This document shows, piece after piece, positions 35,492 to 44,307 of a DNA stretch of 64,000 nt (positions are counted from its first letter, which is position 1; each line of letters opens with the position of its first letter). The DNA lies in assembly GCF_003944765.1 (NCBI RefSeq), contig NZ_RWIU01000001.1:372001-436000 (forward strand), given 5' to 3'. Origin of the DNA: Hymenobacter perfusus. Lineage in GTDB: Bacteria > Bacteroidota > Bacteroidia > Cytophagales > Hymenobacteraceae. The notes beneath the pieces are model-generated. The model was not told the DNA's origin, ran no database searches, and saw nothing but the letters and a program-made list of their open reading frames with translations. The position numbers were made by a program, and so were the translations under genes.

Positions 35492-35523
35492 TTTGCAGCC
35501 CCGGACGCAAAAACCTATATTTG
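35492..35523 (+). promoter_or_regulatory. Consensus Bacteroidota promoter upstream of secDF region
   Basis: TTTG at 35492-35495 and TATATTTG at 35516-35523 with 20 bases between them, a near-ideal match to the TTTG-N19/21-TAnnTTTG consensus. It would serve the small ORF at 35544 and probably secDF. Confidence 0.65.
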
Positions 35524-35543
35524 TAGCTCTTACCCCCGCCACG

Positions 35544-35912
35544 TTGCTTTTCCTCACCGCGTTTTTGCCTCGCCTGCGTTTTGCCCTCATCACAGCCACG
35601 TTGCTGATGGTGCTGGGGCTGAACCACCAGGCCGTGGCTACGCTGCGAGTGCTGCCCGCCGGCCACCAGGCCCGTGTGGATGCCGCACCGCGCACGGCCG
35701 TGATAAAGCAGCGCGTGAACCTCGAAGCTACTTCACCGCTGAGTTGGGTGGTGGCTCCGGTGGCCGATGCCTGGCTGCCGTTTCCGGTGCTGCTACCCAT
35801 TTCGCGGTGGCTGCCAGCCTGCCCCACAGCTCCCCGCTCCCGCCCCAGCGCCATTCCGGACGTTTTCCGGACGCGACTCCTGCAGGCTGCGCTGTCGCCC
35901 CAGGCTCCTTAG
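35544..35912 (+). CDS. Small hypothetical protein with N-terminal membrane segment
   Basis: About 122 residues if read from TTG 35544; no ATG precedes the hydrophobic segment (ALITATLLMVLGL). The rest is proline-rich (SRWLPACPTAPRSRPSAIP) with no family match known to me. The consensus promoter at 35492-35523 fires directly into it, which supports transcription, but an alternative frame of similar length overlaps this stretch and the region may simply be the secDF leader. Confidence 0.4.
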   Translation: MLFLTAFLPRLRFALITATLLMVLGLNHQAVATLRVLPAGHQARVDAAPRTAVIKQRVNLEATSPLSWVVAPVADAWLPFPVLLPISRWLPACPTAPRSRPSAIPDVFRTRLLQAALSPQAP

Positions 35913-36077
35913 CGGGCGGGGTCAATTTTCCCATTTTCTGCGCTATTGTTCCAGCCTCACCGCCTGCTGACGCGGGTGGCTGTATGCCAGTTGCGGCACG
36001 ATACGGCTCAAGCAGTCATTAGCGCCACTTCTACACACGTCGGCTTCCTCCTTTCCGAATTATCAACCCACTTTTTC

Positions 36078-39050
36078 ATGCGTAATAAAGGACTCATCAT
36101 TACGCTGACGCTGCTTGTGTCGGCGTTGTGCATTTACTTCCTCTCGCTGACCCTCGTTTCGCGTGGGGTGCAGCGGGATGCAGCGCGCTACGCTTCGCGC
36201 AGCGGCCAGACCAACGAAAAGCAGCGGCAGCACTACCTCGATTCGGTGTGGCGCGCGCCCGTGTTCGGCCCGCTTACTTACAAAGATGTGCGGCAGTCGG
36301 AGCTAGGCCTGGGCCTAGACCTGAACGGCGGTATGCACCTGACCCTGGAGGTTTCGCCGGTGGAAATTGTGCGCGCCATGAGCGGCAACTCCAAAGATCC
36401 GGTTTTCAACAAGGCCATGACCCAGGCGCAGGAACTGCGCAAAACCAATCCGTCTACGCCTTTCACGACCCTGTTTGCCCAATCGTTCCAGCAAATTGCG
36501 CCTTCCGATAAGATGGCCCGCATTTTTGCCAACACGACCAACAAAGGTGCCATTGACATCAACGCGTCCAACGAAAAGGTAGTAAGCGAAATCAACAAGC
36601 AGATTGAAGAAGCCATTGACCGCTCTTTCAACATTCTGCGTACCCGGATTGACAAGTTTGGCACCAGCCAGCCCAGCATTCAGCGGGTAAAAGGTACCGG
36701 CCGCATTCAGATTGAGCTTCCCGGCGTAGATAACCCCGACCGGGTACGGAAGCTGGTGCAGGGCCAGGCCAAGCTGGAGTTCTGGGAAGTGTGGCGGCAG
36801 GATGAGTTTGCCCCCTACCTGAACCAACTGAACCAGGTACTGAGCGCCAAGGAGCAGGCTACCGCTACGCCCGCCGTTGCCCAGGCCGCTACCGATACGG
36901 CCGCTGCTGCTACCGCTGCCGGCGACTCGACTTCTCTGGCCAGCCAGTTGGCTAAAAAAGACCCGAAGACCACGGCAAAAGCTGACTCGGCAGCGCCGCA
37001 GAAAAACGTTCTGGCCAGCCTGTTCACCATGCCCGGCACGCTGGGCTCGAACATTCGGGATACTGCCCGCGTGAATGCCATGCTGCGTAGCCCTGATACC
37101 CGCGCGGTACTGCCCACCAACCTCACCTTCATGTGGGGCGTGAAGCCCGATGTAATTGACGGCCAGGAATACCTGCAACTCTACGCTATCCGGAAGGCGC
37201 GTGACGTGGAAGCCCCGATTGGCGGCGAAGTAATCAGCGAGGCCCGCGGCGACTTTGACCAGATGAGCGGCCGTGCCGAAGTGAGCATGCAGATGAACCC
37301 CAACGGTGCGCGCAAATGGGAGCGGCTCACCGGAGCCAACATCGGCCGCCAAGTGGCCATTGTGCTCGATGACAACGTGTACTCAGCCCCCGTAGTGCAG
37401 GCCGAAATTGCCGGCGGTAGCTCCAGCATTTCGGGTAACTTCACCATTGAGGAAGCTCAGGATCTGGCAAACATTCTGAAAGCCGGTAAGCTGCCCGCTC
37501 CTACCCGCATTGTGGAAGAAGCCGTGGTAGGCCCTTCGCTGGGCAAGGAAGCCACTAATCAGGGCCTGTACTCTACGCTGGGTGGTCTGGCCATTATTAT
37601 GGTATTCATGGCCGCTTACTACGGCCGCGCCGGCCTGGTAGCCAACGCTGCTCTGCTGTTCAACCTGTTCCTGATTATGGGCGTGCTGGCCCAGCTGTCG
37701 TTTGCCCTTACGCTGCCCGGTATTGCCGGTTTGCTGCTGGTAATTGCGGCTTCGGTAGATGCCAACGTACTGATCTTTGAGCGGATCCGGGAGGAACTCG
37801 ACCATGGACTGCAGCCAACCGACGCCATCAACAAAGGCTATTCCCGGGCGGTTTCAGCCATTTTCGACTCCAACGTAACGCAGCTCATCATTGCCCTGAT
37901 TCTGGGTTTCTTCGGCACGGGTCCGGTGCAGAACTTCGCCATTACCCTGGGTATTGGCGTGTTCACCTCGTTCCTGTCGGCCGTGTACGTGTCGCGTCTC
38001 ATCATTGAGCGCATGGTGAAGAACAACACCACCACCCTCAGCTTCAGCACCCCTATCTCGCGCAACTTGTTTAAGGGGCTCAATCTGGATATTGTGGGCA
38101 AGCGTAAGATTGCCTACACCTTGTCTACGGTGTTTATCCTCATCGGCTTCGGGCTGATGTACCTGCAGGGCGGGCCTAACCTGGGCGTTGACTTCCGGGG
38201 AGGCCGCGAGTACATCGTGAATTTCAGCAAGCCCGTAGTGGCTTCTGACGTGCGCGACCTGCTGACCGATGAGTACTTTGGCGGTGCGGGCACGGAAGTG
38301 AAAACCTTCGGAGCCGAGAACCGGCTGCGTATCACTACCGGCTATCTGGCGACAGATGAGGGCGCAGACGCCGATAAGAAAGTGGAAGAGGCGATGTTTA
38401 AAGGCCTGAATACGAAGTACGCAGCTTTGTCGCCGACAAAAGTAAGCTCCTCAAAAGTAGGGGCAACTATTGCCGACGACATCAAGCGTACTTCGGTGTT
38501 GAGCCTGGGCCTCACGCTGCTGGCTATTTTCGTGTACGTACTGTTCCGTTTTGAGAAATGGCAGTATTCTATGGCAGCCGTGGTAGCCCTGTTCCACGAT
38601 GCGCTGATTGTAATTGCCTCTTTCCCAATTGCGCGGGCATTTGGCCTGAACTATGAGATGGACCAGGTATTCGTGGCGGCTATATTGACGACCATTGGTT
38701 TCTCGATGAACGACACCATCGTTATCTACGACCGAATCCGGGAATATCTGCGTGAGAACAAGCACCTGACCTTCGCGCAGGTGGTAAACCCGGCCCTGAA
38801 CAGCACGTTCTCCCGCACCATGATTACGTTCACCACAGTATTCCTGGTAATGGTGGTACTGTACATCTTCGGGGGTGAAACGCTCCGCTCGTTCTCCTTC
38901 GCCATGATTATTGGTATCATCTTCGGCACGTACTCCTCGCTCTACATTGCCGCGCCGCTGATTCTGGACACCTACGGCCGCAAGGAGAAGGACCGCCTCA
39001 ATACGGCCGAAGCCGACGCGCCTAAGCTGAACACCGCTGCGCAAGCCTAA
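36078..39050 (+). CDS. secDF: Protein translocase SecDF fusion
   Basis: Single 990-residue chain joining SecD and SecF, which use the proton-motive force to pull proteins across the inner membrane. ATG 36078 opens MRNKGLIITLTLLVSALCIY, the first helix. The SecD half shows GLDLNGGMHLTLEV, the P1 base domain, an alanine/threonine-rich insert near residues 260-300 typical of Bacteroidota, and AYYGRAGLVANAAL with ASVDANVLIFERIREEL. The SecF half begins near KRKIAYTLSTVF, with GVDFRGGREYIV and TTIGFSMNDTIVIYDRIRE. A strong terminator follows. Confidence 0.96.
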   Translation: MRNKGLIITLTLLVSALCIYFLSLTLVSRGVQRDAARYASRSGQTNEKQRQHYLDSVWRAPVFGPLTYKDVRQSELGLGLDLNGGMHLTLEVSPVEIVRAMSGNSKDPVFNKAMTQAQELRKTNPSTPFTTLFAQSFQQIAPSDKMARIFANTTNKGAIDINASNEKVVSEINKQIEEAIDRSFNILRTRIDKFGTSQPSIQRVKGTGRIQIELPGVDNPDRVRKLVQGQAKLEFWEVWRQDEFAPYLNQLNQVLSAKEQATATPAVAQAATDTAAAATAAGDSTSLASQLAKKDPKTTAKADSAAPQKNVLASLFTMPGTLGSNIRDTARVNAMLRSPDTRAVLPTNLTFMWGVKPDVIDGQEYLQLYAIRKARDVEAPIGGEVISEARGDFDQMSGRAEVSMQMNPNGARKWERLTGANIGRQVAIVLDDNVYSAPVVQAEIAGGSSSISGNFTIEEAQDLANILKAGKLPAPTRIVEEAVVGPSLGKEATNQGLYSTLGGLAIIMVFMAAYYGRAGLVANAALLFNLFLIMGVLAQLSFALTLPGIAGLLLVIAASVDANVLIFERIREELDHGLQPTDAINKGYSRAVSAIFDSNVTQLIIALILGFFGTGPVQNFAITLGIGVFTSFLSAVYVSRLIIERMVKNNTTTLSFSTPISRNLFKGLNLDIVGKRKIAYTLSTVFILIGFGLMYLQGGPNLGVDFRGGREYIVNFSKPVVASDVRDLLTDEYFGGAGTEVKTFGAENRLRITTGYLATDEGADADKKVEEAMFKGLNTKYAALSPTKVSSSKVGATIADDIKRTSVLSLGLTLLAIFVYVLFRFEKWQYSMAAVVALFHDALIVIASFPIARAFGLNYEMDQVFVAAILTTIGFSMNDTIVIYDRIREYLRENKHLTFAQVVNPALNSTFSRTMITFTTVFLVMVVLYIFGGETLRSFSFAMIIGIIFGTYSSLYIAAPLILDTYGRKEKDRLNTAEADAPKLNTAAQA

Positions 39051-39107
39051 GCGGCGGATTACGCATCGGTTCCTGCTGATAATCGGCAGCTTACCCTTTT
39101 TTACCTG

Positions 39108-39138
39108 AAAGAGCCCGGCCAAGTGGTCGGGCTCTTTT
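39108..39138 (+). terminator. Rho-independent terminator after secDF
   Basis: AAAGAGCCCG / CGGGCTCTTT arms and a run of seven T. Confidence 0.88.
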
Positions 39139-39218
39139 TTTATTAACTTATCTGAATACTTCAGGCAACCTTTCGGAAGCCCGCACCGAGTGGTGTAGTA
39201 ACCAGACGCTCTGTTCCC

Positions 39219-39821
39219 GTGGCCGCCCCCGCTCCTGATCCTGCGCTGTTGCTCAATCTACTGGCCGGGTGTCAGGGATTGGAGCGTGCCAGTCAGCGGC
39301 AGTTTTACCGGCAGTTCTTTCCCTACGGCTATAGCATTTGCCGCCGCTACCTGCACAACTCAGATGTAGCTCAGGAAGCCGTAAACGACGGTTTCGTGAA
39401 AGTATTCCAGGAGTTGCCGCGCTTCGACCCCAGTCGTTACCCGCACGATTTGGTAAGCTCGCTGCGGGGGTGGCTGCGGCGCATTATGGTCCGTACCGCC
39501 ATCGACCACTTTCGCACCCACCACCGCTATAGCCTGCAAACTGACCTGGAAGCGGCCGAACACTACCCGGCCGATACTGGCCCCACCCCCCTCGATGCGC
39601 TGTCGTTTGAGGAGTTGCTGCGGCTGATTGAACAGCTGCCCCCGGCCTACCGCACGGTGTTCAACCTGTTCGCCATCGACGGTTACTCCCACGAAGAAAT
39701 TGCCGAGAGCCTGGGCATTTCTACCGGGGCGTCGAAATCAAACCTCTTCAAAGCCCGGGCCCACCTCAAAACGCTGCTTAAACACCACCATCACCATGCG
39801 TACGCCGGATATGTCAGATGA
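39219..39821 (+). CDS. ECF-type RNA polymerase sigma factor
   Basis: 200 residues from a GTG. Region 2 is seen at residues about 25-95 (YSICRRYLHNSDVAQEAVND, FVKVFQELPRFDP) and region 4 at about 125-185 (LIEQLPPAYRTVFNLFAIDG, SHEEIAESLGISTGASKSNL, FKARAHLKTLL). This is the ECF group common in Bacteroidota, with the SxGASKSNLFKAR recognition helix. The C-terminus has a histidine run. The following gene overlaps it by 26 bases and encodes its likely anti-sigma partner. Confidence 0.92.
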   Translation: MAAPAPDPALLLNLLAGCQGLERASQRQFYRQFFPYGYSICRRYLHNSDVAQEAVNDGFVKVFQELPRFDPSRYPHDLVSSLRGWLRRIMVRTAIDHFRTHHRYSLQTDLEAAEHYPADTGPTPLDALSFEELLRLIEQLPPAYRTVFNLFAIDGYSHEEIAESLGISTGASKSNLFKARAHLKTLLKHHHHHAYAGYVR

Positions 39822-41190
39822 GGAGCTGGACCGGCTATTCCGGCACGGAGCCGAGGCATACCCTGACGAGGTATCCCTGACGGGCTGGCTGAAAGTGGAA
39901 GAGCAGCTGGATACCGCAGCGCAACAGCAGCAACTGCAACAGCTGGTGCGCCGCCGGGTGGCGCGGCTGTTTGTTGCGGAAGTAGCGCTGGTGCTGCTAC
40001 TGGTGGGGCTGTGGCAAGCCACTGGCGGACGCACCCTCTGGACCGATACGTCTGCGGCTACCGCGAAAACCTCTTCTGGCCTCGTACCTGGCCATAGCCC
40101 GACCGTTACTACCCGCTCCCAGCCAGCTAACCAGCCACCGCAGGCCGCAAGCAGCGCGTCGCCACTACCGATTCCACGGGACGGTGTTGGTCGGGAGGAG
40201 CAGCTGGCGGCTCCAAGTCAGCGGGCGACTTCCCGTACTACAGCCGTGGCCGACAAAGCTCTGGCAGCTGACCACCGGCAGGCTCTTCTGCTGGCAGTAG
40301 TCCACCACCGGCCACCTGCAAAGCAAGCAACCCACTATCCTGAGCAGACAGGTTCCGTGCTACTGTCCGCCGCACCAATGGGAGCCGCGGAGGTGGCCAC
40401 AGCCCGGCCGGCAGTACCCGAGACGGGTACCCAACCGATACCGGAAACGTTGACGGCGGCCTCCGTACCAGCAGCAGACACAGATTCCCTGCTCGCTCCG
40501 CAAGTACTGGCCGCAGCTCCTAGCCCACCCGTTGCCCTAACCGATACAACTCTGCACCGGCCCTTGCGCCTAGTGCCCACCTCCCGGCTGCTACTGGGCC
40601 TCACGGGGGGGCCGGAGGCTACGGCGCTTCTGCCTGGCCCGGCCCCACGCGTGGGCGGCACGGTGGGCGTGTTGCTGGAGTATCGGGTGCTGCCCCGGTG
40701 GCGGGTGCGCACGGGCCTGGTGCGCAGCGTCAAGCGGTACGCTGCCCACGGAGCCGACTATAATCCGCCGCCGGATTACTGGACGCACCGAATTCCCATC
40801 GACCAGGTAGAAGCCAACTGCCGCATTCTGGAAATACCGCTGGATGTGCGCTACGACGCCATTCTGCGACCCACCCATACGTTTTACGCCACTGCTGGCC
40901 TTACCTCCCTATTCATGCGAAACGAACGGTACACCTACCTCTACGAGCTGAACGGCCGCTACGTAAGCCGGAGTTGGAGCCTGGCACGGGGCAGTAATGC
41001 GCCTTTCCGCCTGGTACAGCTGAGTGTGGGCATGGAACACGCCGCCGGCAGCCGCTGGATGGTGCAGGCTGAGCCTTTTGTAAAAATGCCACTGGGCAGC
41101 GTAGGGTTTGGTCAGATTAAATTGAGTAGCGCCGGCCTGTTGCTGGGCGTGAAGTACGGCCTGTTCCGGCCGCGTCCGACGGCTCCGTAG
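39796..41190 (+). CDS. Putative dual-membrane-spanning anti-sigma factor with outer-membrane beta-barrel domain
   Basis: 464 residues. The cytoplasmic N-terminus (residues 1-55) has MSDEELDRLFRHGAEAYPDE and a GWLKVEEQLD motif with basic residues before a single transmembrane helix (about 57-74, VARLFVAEVALVLLLVGLW). A long P/A/T/S-rich periplasmic linker of about 190 residues follows, then a C-terminal barrel region with alternating strands (GGTVGVLLEYRVLPRWRVRT, LEIPLDVRYDAILRP, LSVGMEHAAGSRWMVQAEPF). The layout matches the anti-sigma type in Bacteroides that reaches from inner to outer membrane. It overlaps the sigma gene by 26 bases; ATG 39811 is an alternative start. Confidence 0.7.
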   Translation: MRTPDMSDEELDRLFRHGAEAYPDEVSLTGWLKVEEQLDTAAQQQQLQQLVRRRVARLFVAEVALVLLLVGLWQATGGRTLWTDTSAATAKTSSGLVPGHSPTVTTRSQPANQPPQAASSASPLPIPRDGVGREEQLAAPSQRATSRTTAVADKALAADHRQALLLAVVHHRPPAKQATHYPEQTGSVLLSAAPMGAAEVATARPAVPETGTQPIPETLTAASVPAADTDSLLAPQVLAAAPSPPVALTDTTLHRPLRLVPTSRLLLGLTGGPEATALLPGPAPRVGGTVGVLLEYRVLPRWRVRTGLVRSVKRYAAHGADYNPPPDYWTHRIPIDQVEANCRILEIPLDVRYDAILRPTHTFYATAGLTSLFMRNERYTYLYELNGRYVSRSWSLARGSNAPFRLVQLSVGMEHAAGSRWMVQAEPFVKMPLGSVGFGQIKLSSAGLLLGVKYGLFRPRPTAP

Positions 41191-41288
41191 CAAGTATTTT
41201 CCTTGCAGGCGTGCGTATCTCAATGGCCCGTTCCGGAGCGGGCCCGGGAGCGTACGGCCTTTTTCTCCCACTTATTTTCCTTTCCATC

Positions 41289-42176
41289 ATGGCACTTTCT
41301 CTGTTTCGCCGCTCCCGGTTGGGCGCGGGGGCTGGCCTTGCCTTGCTCCTTGGCTGGCTGCTGCTCACGGCCTGCAACAACTCCGACGACCAGCCTACCC
41401 AACCCACCCCCGACCCCACCATCAAGCTGGTAACCTCGGCCACGCTGGGTACTTTCCTTACAGATAAAGCCGGGAACACGCTGTACTACTTCACCCGCGA
41501 CGTGGACGGCCAGAACGTGTGTACCGGGGGCTGCGCCGACGTGTGGCCCATTTTCTACGAAGCCGATATTCAGGTGGGCGACGGATTGCAGGCCGCTGAC
41601 TTCACAACCCAGACGACGGCCAGCGGCCAGCCGCAAACCACCTACAAAGGCTGGCCCCTGTACTACTACGCGCCGGCCGTGAACGGGCAGAATGTGCGCG
41701 AAGCCGCCGGCCAGACCACCGGCAACGGCGTGGGCAACATCTGGTACGTGGTGAACCCCACGTACTCCGTGATGGTAGCCACCAAGGTTGTAACCGACAA
41801 AGCCACCAACCAGACGGCCACCCGCAGTTTCCTGGTTGATGGCAAAGGCCGCACGCTGTATTTCTTCCACAAAGACGACCTGAACCCCAACACCCTGCCC
41901 ACCAACTGCACTGGCTCCTGTGAGGCGCTGTGGCCGCCGTTTACTACCTCGGGGCGGGTGTTTCCCTCCCTGCTGAGAGCCGCCGACTTCGGGACCATTA
42001 CCCGCACCACGGCCGGCGGCGGTGGCCCTTACGGCGACGGCACGGCCTCCACGGCCCAGCTGACCTACAAGGGCAAACCGCTCTATTACTACACGGCCGA
42101 TAACCTGACTCGCGGCCGGGTAGAAGGACACGGACTCGTGAGTGAGGGTGACCAATGGCTGGTGGCAACGCCATGA
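41289..42176 (+). CDS. Lipoprotein with COG4315-type secreted repeats
   Basis: 295 residues, lipobox LLLTAC with the cysteine near residue 30, then three to four copies of the repeat TDKAGNTLYYFTRDVDGQNV-like, each with CxGxCxxxWP (CTGGCADVWPIF, CTGSCEALWPPF) and YKGxPLYYYxxD. This is the COG4315/PF03640 'secreted repeat' family, of unknown function but often near electron-transfer genes. The next gene overlaps by 4 bases and encodes a cytochrome, so a redox role is a fair guess. ATG 41289 is chosen for the signal; upstream starts add non-family residues. Confidence 0.85.
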   Translation: MALSLFRRSRLGAGAGLALLLGWLLLTACNNSDDQPTQPTPDPTIKLVTSATLGTFLTDKAGNTLYYFTRDVDGQNVCTGGCADVWPIFYEADIQVGDGLQAADFTTQTTASGQPQTTYKGWPLYYYAPAVNGQNVREAAGQTTGNGVGNIWYVVNPTYSVMVATKVVTDKATNQTATRSFLVDGKGRTLYFFHKDDLNPNTLPTNCTGSCEALWPPFTTSGRVFPSLLRAADFGTITRTTAGGGGPYGDGTASTAQLTYKGKPLYYYTADNLTRGRVEGHGLVSEGDQWLVATP

Positions 42177-42631
42177 GTCGGCTGGTACCTCCGGGTGGCC
42201 GGGCTGTACGCGGGGGTGAGTGCCTGGCCACTTTGCTCACCACTGGCCGGCGGCCGGCCTGGGGCCTGCTGCTGCTGTTGCTGGCAGGCCTGCTGACCAC
42301 CTCCGCCTGCACCTACGACAGCGTGGAAGACCTGCTGGGCAACGCCCCGCCTGCCCCGGCCTGCGACTCGACGGCTGTTTCATTCACGGGCACCGTCGCA
42401 CCGCTGTTGCAGCAGCGGTGCGTGAGCTGCCACAACAATGCCCTGCGCAACGGCAACGTGCGCCTCGAAACCTACGCCCAGGTGCAGCAGGTAGCGGCCG
42501 ACGGGCGGCTGCTGGGGGTGGTAACGCACGCTGCCGGCTACCCGGCCATGCCCCAGAACCAACCTCAACTGGCCACGTGCGACATTGCCCGCCTGCGGCA
42601 GTGGGTGCGCGCCGGAATGCCCAACAACTGA
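42173..42631 (+). CDS. Single-heme cytochrome c-like lipoprotein
   Basis: 152 residues; lipobox LLTTSAC. A CxxCH heme site is present in LLQQRCVSCHNNALRNG, followed by NVRLETYAQV and the Met-containing PAMPQNQP that may supply the second ligand. This is the short cytochrome form common in Bacteroidota operons of this type. It overlaps the preceding lipoprotein gene by ATGA and is followed after 3 bases by the YceI gene. Probably envelope-anchored electron carrier. Confidence 0.85.
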   Translation: MSRLVPPGGRAVRGGECLATLLTTGRRPAWGLLLLLLAGLLTTSACTYDSVEDLLGNAPPAPACDSTAVSFTGTVAPLLQQRCVSCHNNALRNGNVRLETYAQVQQVAADGRLLGVVTHAAGYPAMPQNQPQLATCDIARLRQWVRAGMPNN

Positions 42632-42634
42632 GCT

Positions 42635-43219
42635 ATGCGCTACTTCACCGGCTTTCTGCTGCTGGCGTTGCTGCTGGCCTACCGGCCCGGCACCGCGCAA
42701 CCCACCCGCTACCAGACGCGCGCGGGTACCGTTTCCTTTTTTTCGGCCAGCCCCCTCGAAGACATTGAAGCCCGCAGCCAGCAGCTGGCCGCCGTGCTGG
42801 ACACCCGCACCGGGCAGCTGGCCTTCAGCGTGCCTATCCGCTCGTTCCAGTTCAAGCGCAGCCTCATGCAGGAGCATTTCAACGAGAACTACCTGGAGTC
42901 GGAGAAATACCCCAAGGCCACGTTCAGCGGCCGGCTGCTGGACTGGAAACCCGAAACGCTGGCGGCTGCCGGCGCAGTACCGGTAGTGGCCGAGGGCGAC
43001 CTGACCATGCACGGCGTAACGCGCCACCTGAAGGTGCCCGGTACCCTCACGCCTCTTACCGGCCAGCTGCTGCTGAACGCCAGCTTCTCCGTGGCTCCGG
43101 CCGAGTACAACATCGACATTCCGGCCCTGGTGCGCGACCATATTGCCAAGAGCGTCCTCGTGACGGTGCGGCTGCCGTGCACTCCGGTTGCCGTTGCCAC
43201 TTCCGCCTCCCAACCCTGA
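42635..43219 (+). CDS. YceI-family periplasmic protein
   Basis: 194 residues with signal peptide (FLLLALLLAYRPGTAQP). The lipocalin-like YceI fold is marked by AGTVSFFSASPLEDIEARSQ, FAFSVPIRSFQFKR-type strand with MQEHFNENYLESEKYPKATF and the GDLTMHGVTRHLKVPGTL block. Family members bind isoprenoid or amide lipids. It lies between a cytochrome and a DUF5777 barrel in one tight operon, an arrangement I recognise as recurrent in Bacteroidota. Confidence 0.92.
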   Translation: MRYFTGFLLLALLLAYRPGTAQPTRYQTRAGTVSFFSASPLEDIEARSQQLAAVLDTRTGQLAFSVPIRSFQFKRSLMQEHFNENYLESEKYPKATFSGRLLDWKPETLAAAGAVPVVAEGDLTMHGVTRHLKVPGTLTPLTGQLLLNASFSVAPAEYNIDIPALVRDHIAKSVLVTVRLPCTPVAVATSASQP

Positions 43220-43226
43220 CTTATCT

Positions 43227-44123
43227 ATGCGTCTGCTTTCTACTATGGGCCTGGGGCTGCTGCTGGCCCTGCTGCTGCGTGTGCCGGCCCACGCCCAGGA
43301 CAGCCTCCTGGCCGAGTTGAGCAGCCAGCTACTCGACAGTGCCAGCCGGGCCCCGGTGCTGGCTACGTTCAAAGGCACGCGCATCATCAACGGGCACTCC
43401 GTGGAAACGCCGGGTGGCGGCACGCTGGTATTCCTGATTTCGCACCGGTTCGGGACGCTTAATAGCGGCGCCTACAATTTCTTCGGCCTCGACCAAGCCT
43501 CCATCCGGCTGGGGCTCGAATACGGCCTGTCCGACCACCTGACGGCGGGTGTCGGGCGTAGTTCCCTGGACAAGACCTACGACGGCTTCCTGAAATACCG
43601 GGCCCTGCGCCAAAGCACCGGCCCACGGGCCATGCCGGTGAGTGTCACGCTATTTGGCAGCTCGGCCCTCACCTCACTGCGCTACTTCGATGGCCTCGAC
43701 CACACGCTGCCACGCCGGCTCACCTACACGGTTCAGGCGCTGGTGGCGCGCAAAATAAGCGCGGGCCTGTCGGTGCAGGTGGTGCCTACGCTGGTCCACC
43801 GCAACTTGGTAGACACGCGCCGGCAGCACAACGACGTGTACGCGCTGGGCGTGGCCGGCCGCCAGAAGCTCAGCAAGCGCACCGCCCTGATGCTGGAATA
43901 CTACTACCGCCTGCCCACTTCCGAAGACCCCGGCACCCGCAATGCGCTGGCGGCCGGCTTCGATATCGAAACCGGCGGCCATGTGTTTCAGCTGCACGTC
44001 ACAAATTCGCAGGGCATGATAGAAAAACACTTCCTGACCCAGACCAGCGGCAATTTCTTCGACGGCGACATCTACTTCGGCTTCAATGTCGCGCGCAATT
44101 TCACGCTCAAACCCCGCCTGTAG
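43227..44123 (+). CDS. DUF5777-family outer-membrane beta-barrel protein
   Basis: 298 residues. Signal peptide (GLLLALLLRVPAHAQD), then KGTRIINGHSVETPGGGTLVF-type opening, FLISHRFGTLNSGAYNFFGL, and amphipathic strands through to the C-terminus (FGFNVARNFTLKPRL). These blocks define DUF5777, thought to be an outer-membrane barrel. Last gene of the operon beginning at 41289; 7 bases after yceI. Several GC-rich hairpins follow. Confidence 0.85.
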   Translation: MRLLSTMGLGLLLALLLRVPAHAQDSLLAELSSQLLDSASRAPVLATFKGTRIINGHSVETPGGGTLVFLISHRFGTLNSGAYNFFGLDQASIRLGLEYGLSDHLTAGVGRSSLDKTYDGFLKYRALRQSTGPRAMPVSVTLFGSSALTSLRYFDGLDHTLPRRLTYTVQALVARKISAGLSVQVVPTLVHRNLVDTRRQHNDVYALGVAGRQKLSKRTALMLEYYYRLPTSEDPGTRNALAAGFDIETGGHVFQLHVTNSQGMIEKHFLTQTSGNFFDGDIYFGFNVARNFTLKPRL

Positions 44124-44196
44124 CGGGGGGCGGCTCCCCGGTCCTGCTCGGAGAGGAAGCCAGGACTGCCCGACGGCTCCGTTGCGCCGCTCGTGG

Positions 44197-44230
44197 GGCC
44201 CGGTCAGGGGGCAGACGTCCTGACCGGGCC
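44197..44230. repeat. 12-bp GC-rich inverted repeat
   Basis: GGCCCGGTCAGG (44197-44208) and CCTGACCGGGCC (44219-44230) are exact complements around a 10-base loop, upstream of the terminator at 44253. No T run. Confidence 0.5.
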
Positions 44231-44252
44231 GGAGCAGGCTGCCCGGCAACGC

Positions 44253-44285
44253 AAAAGCCCCGAACCAGCTTGGCTCGGGGCTTTT
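44253..44285. terminator. Bidirectional terminator
   Basis: AAAAGCCCCGA / TCGGGGCTTTT stem, A4 on one side and T4 on the other, between the convergent DUF5777 and NifU-like genes. Confidence 0.85.
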
Positions 44286-44307
44286 GATGTTGCGGGAGTG
44301 CAGCCGC

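Noticed and set aside
35414..36022. Alternative plus-strand frame across the secDF leader region
   Set aside because: Composition is typical of a frame shadow in GC-rich DNA and it starts inside the uridine kinase terminator.
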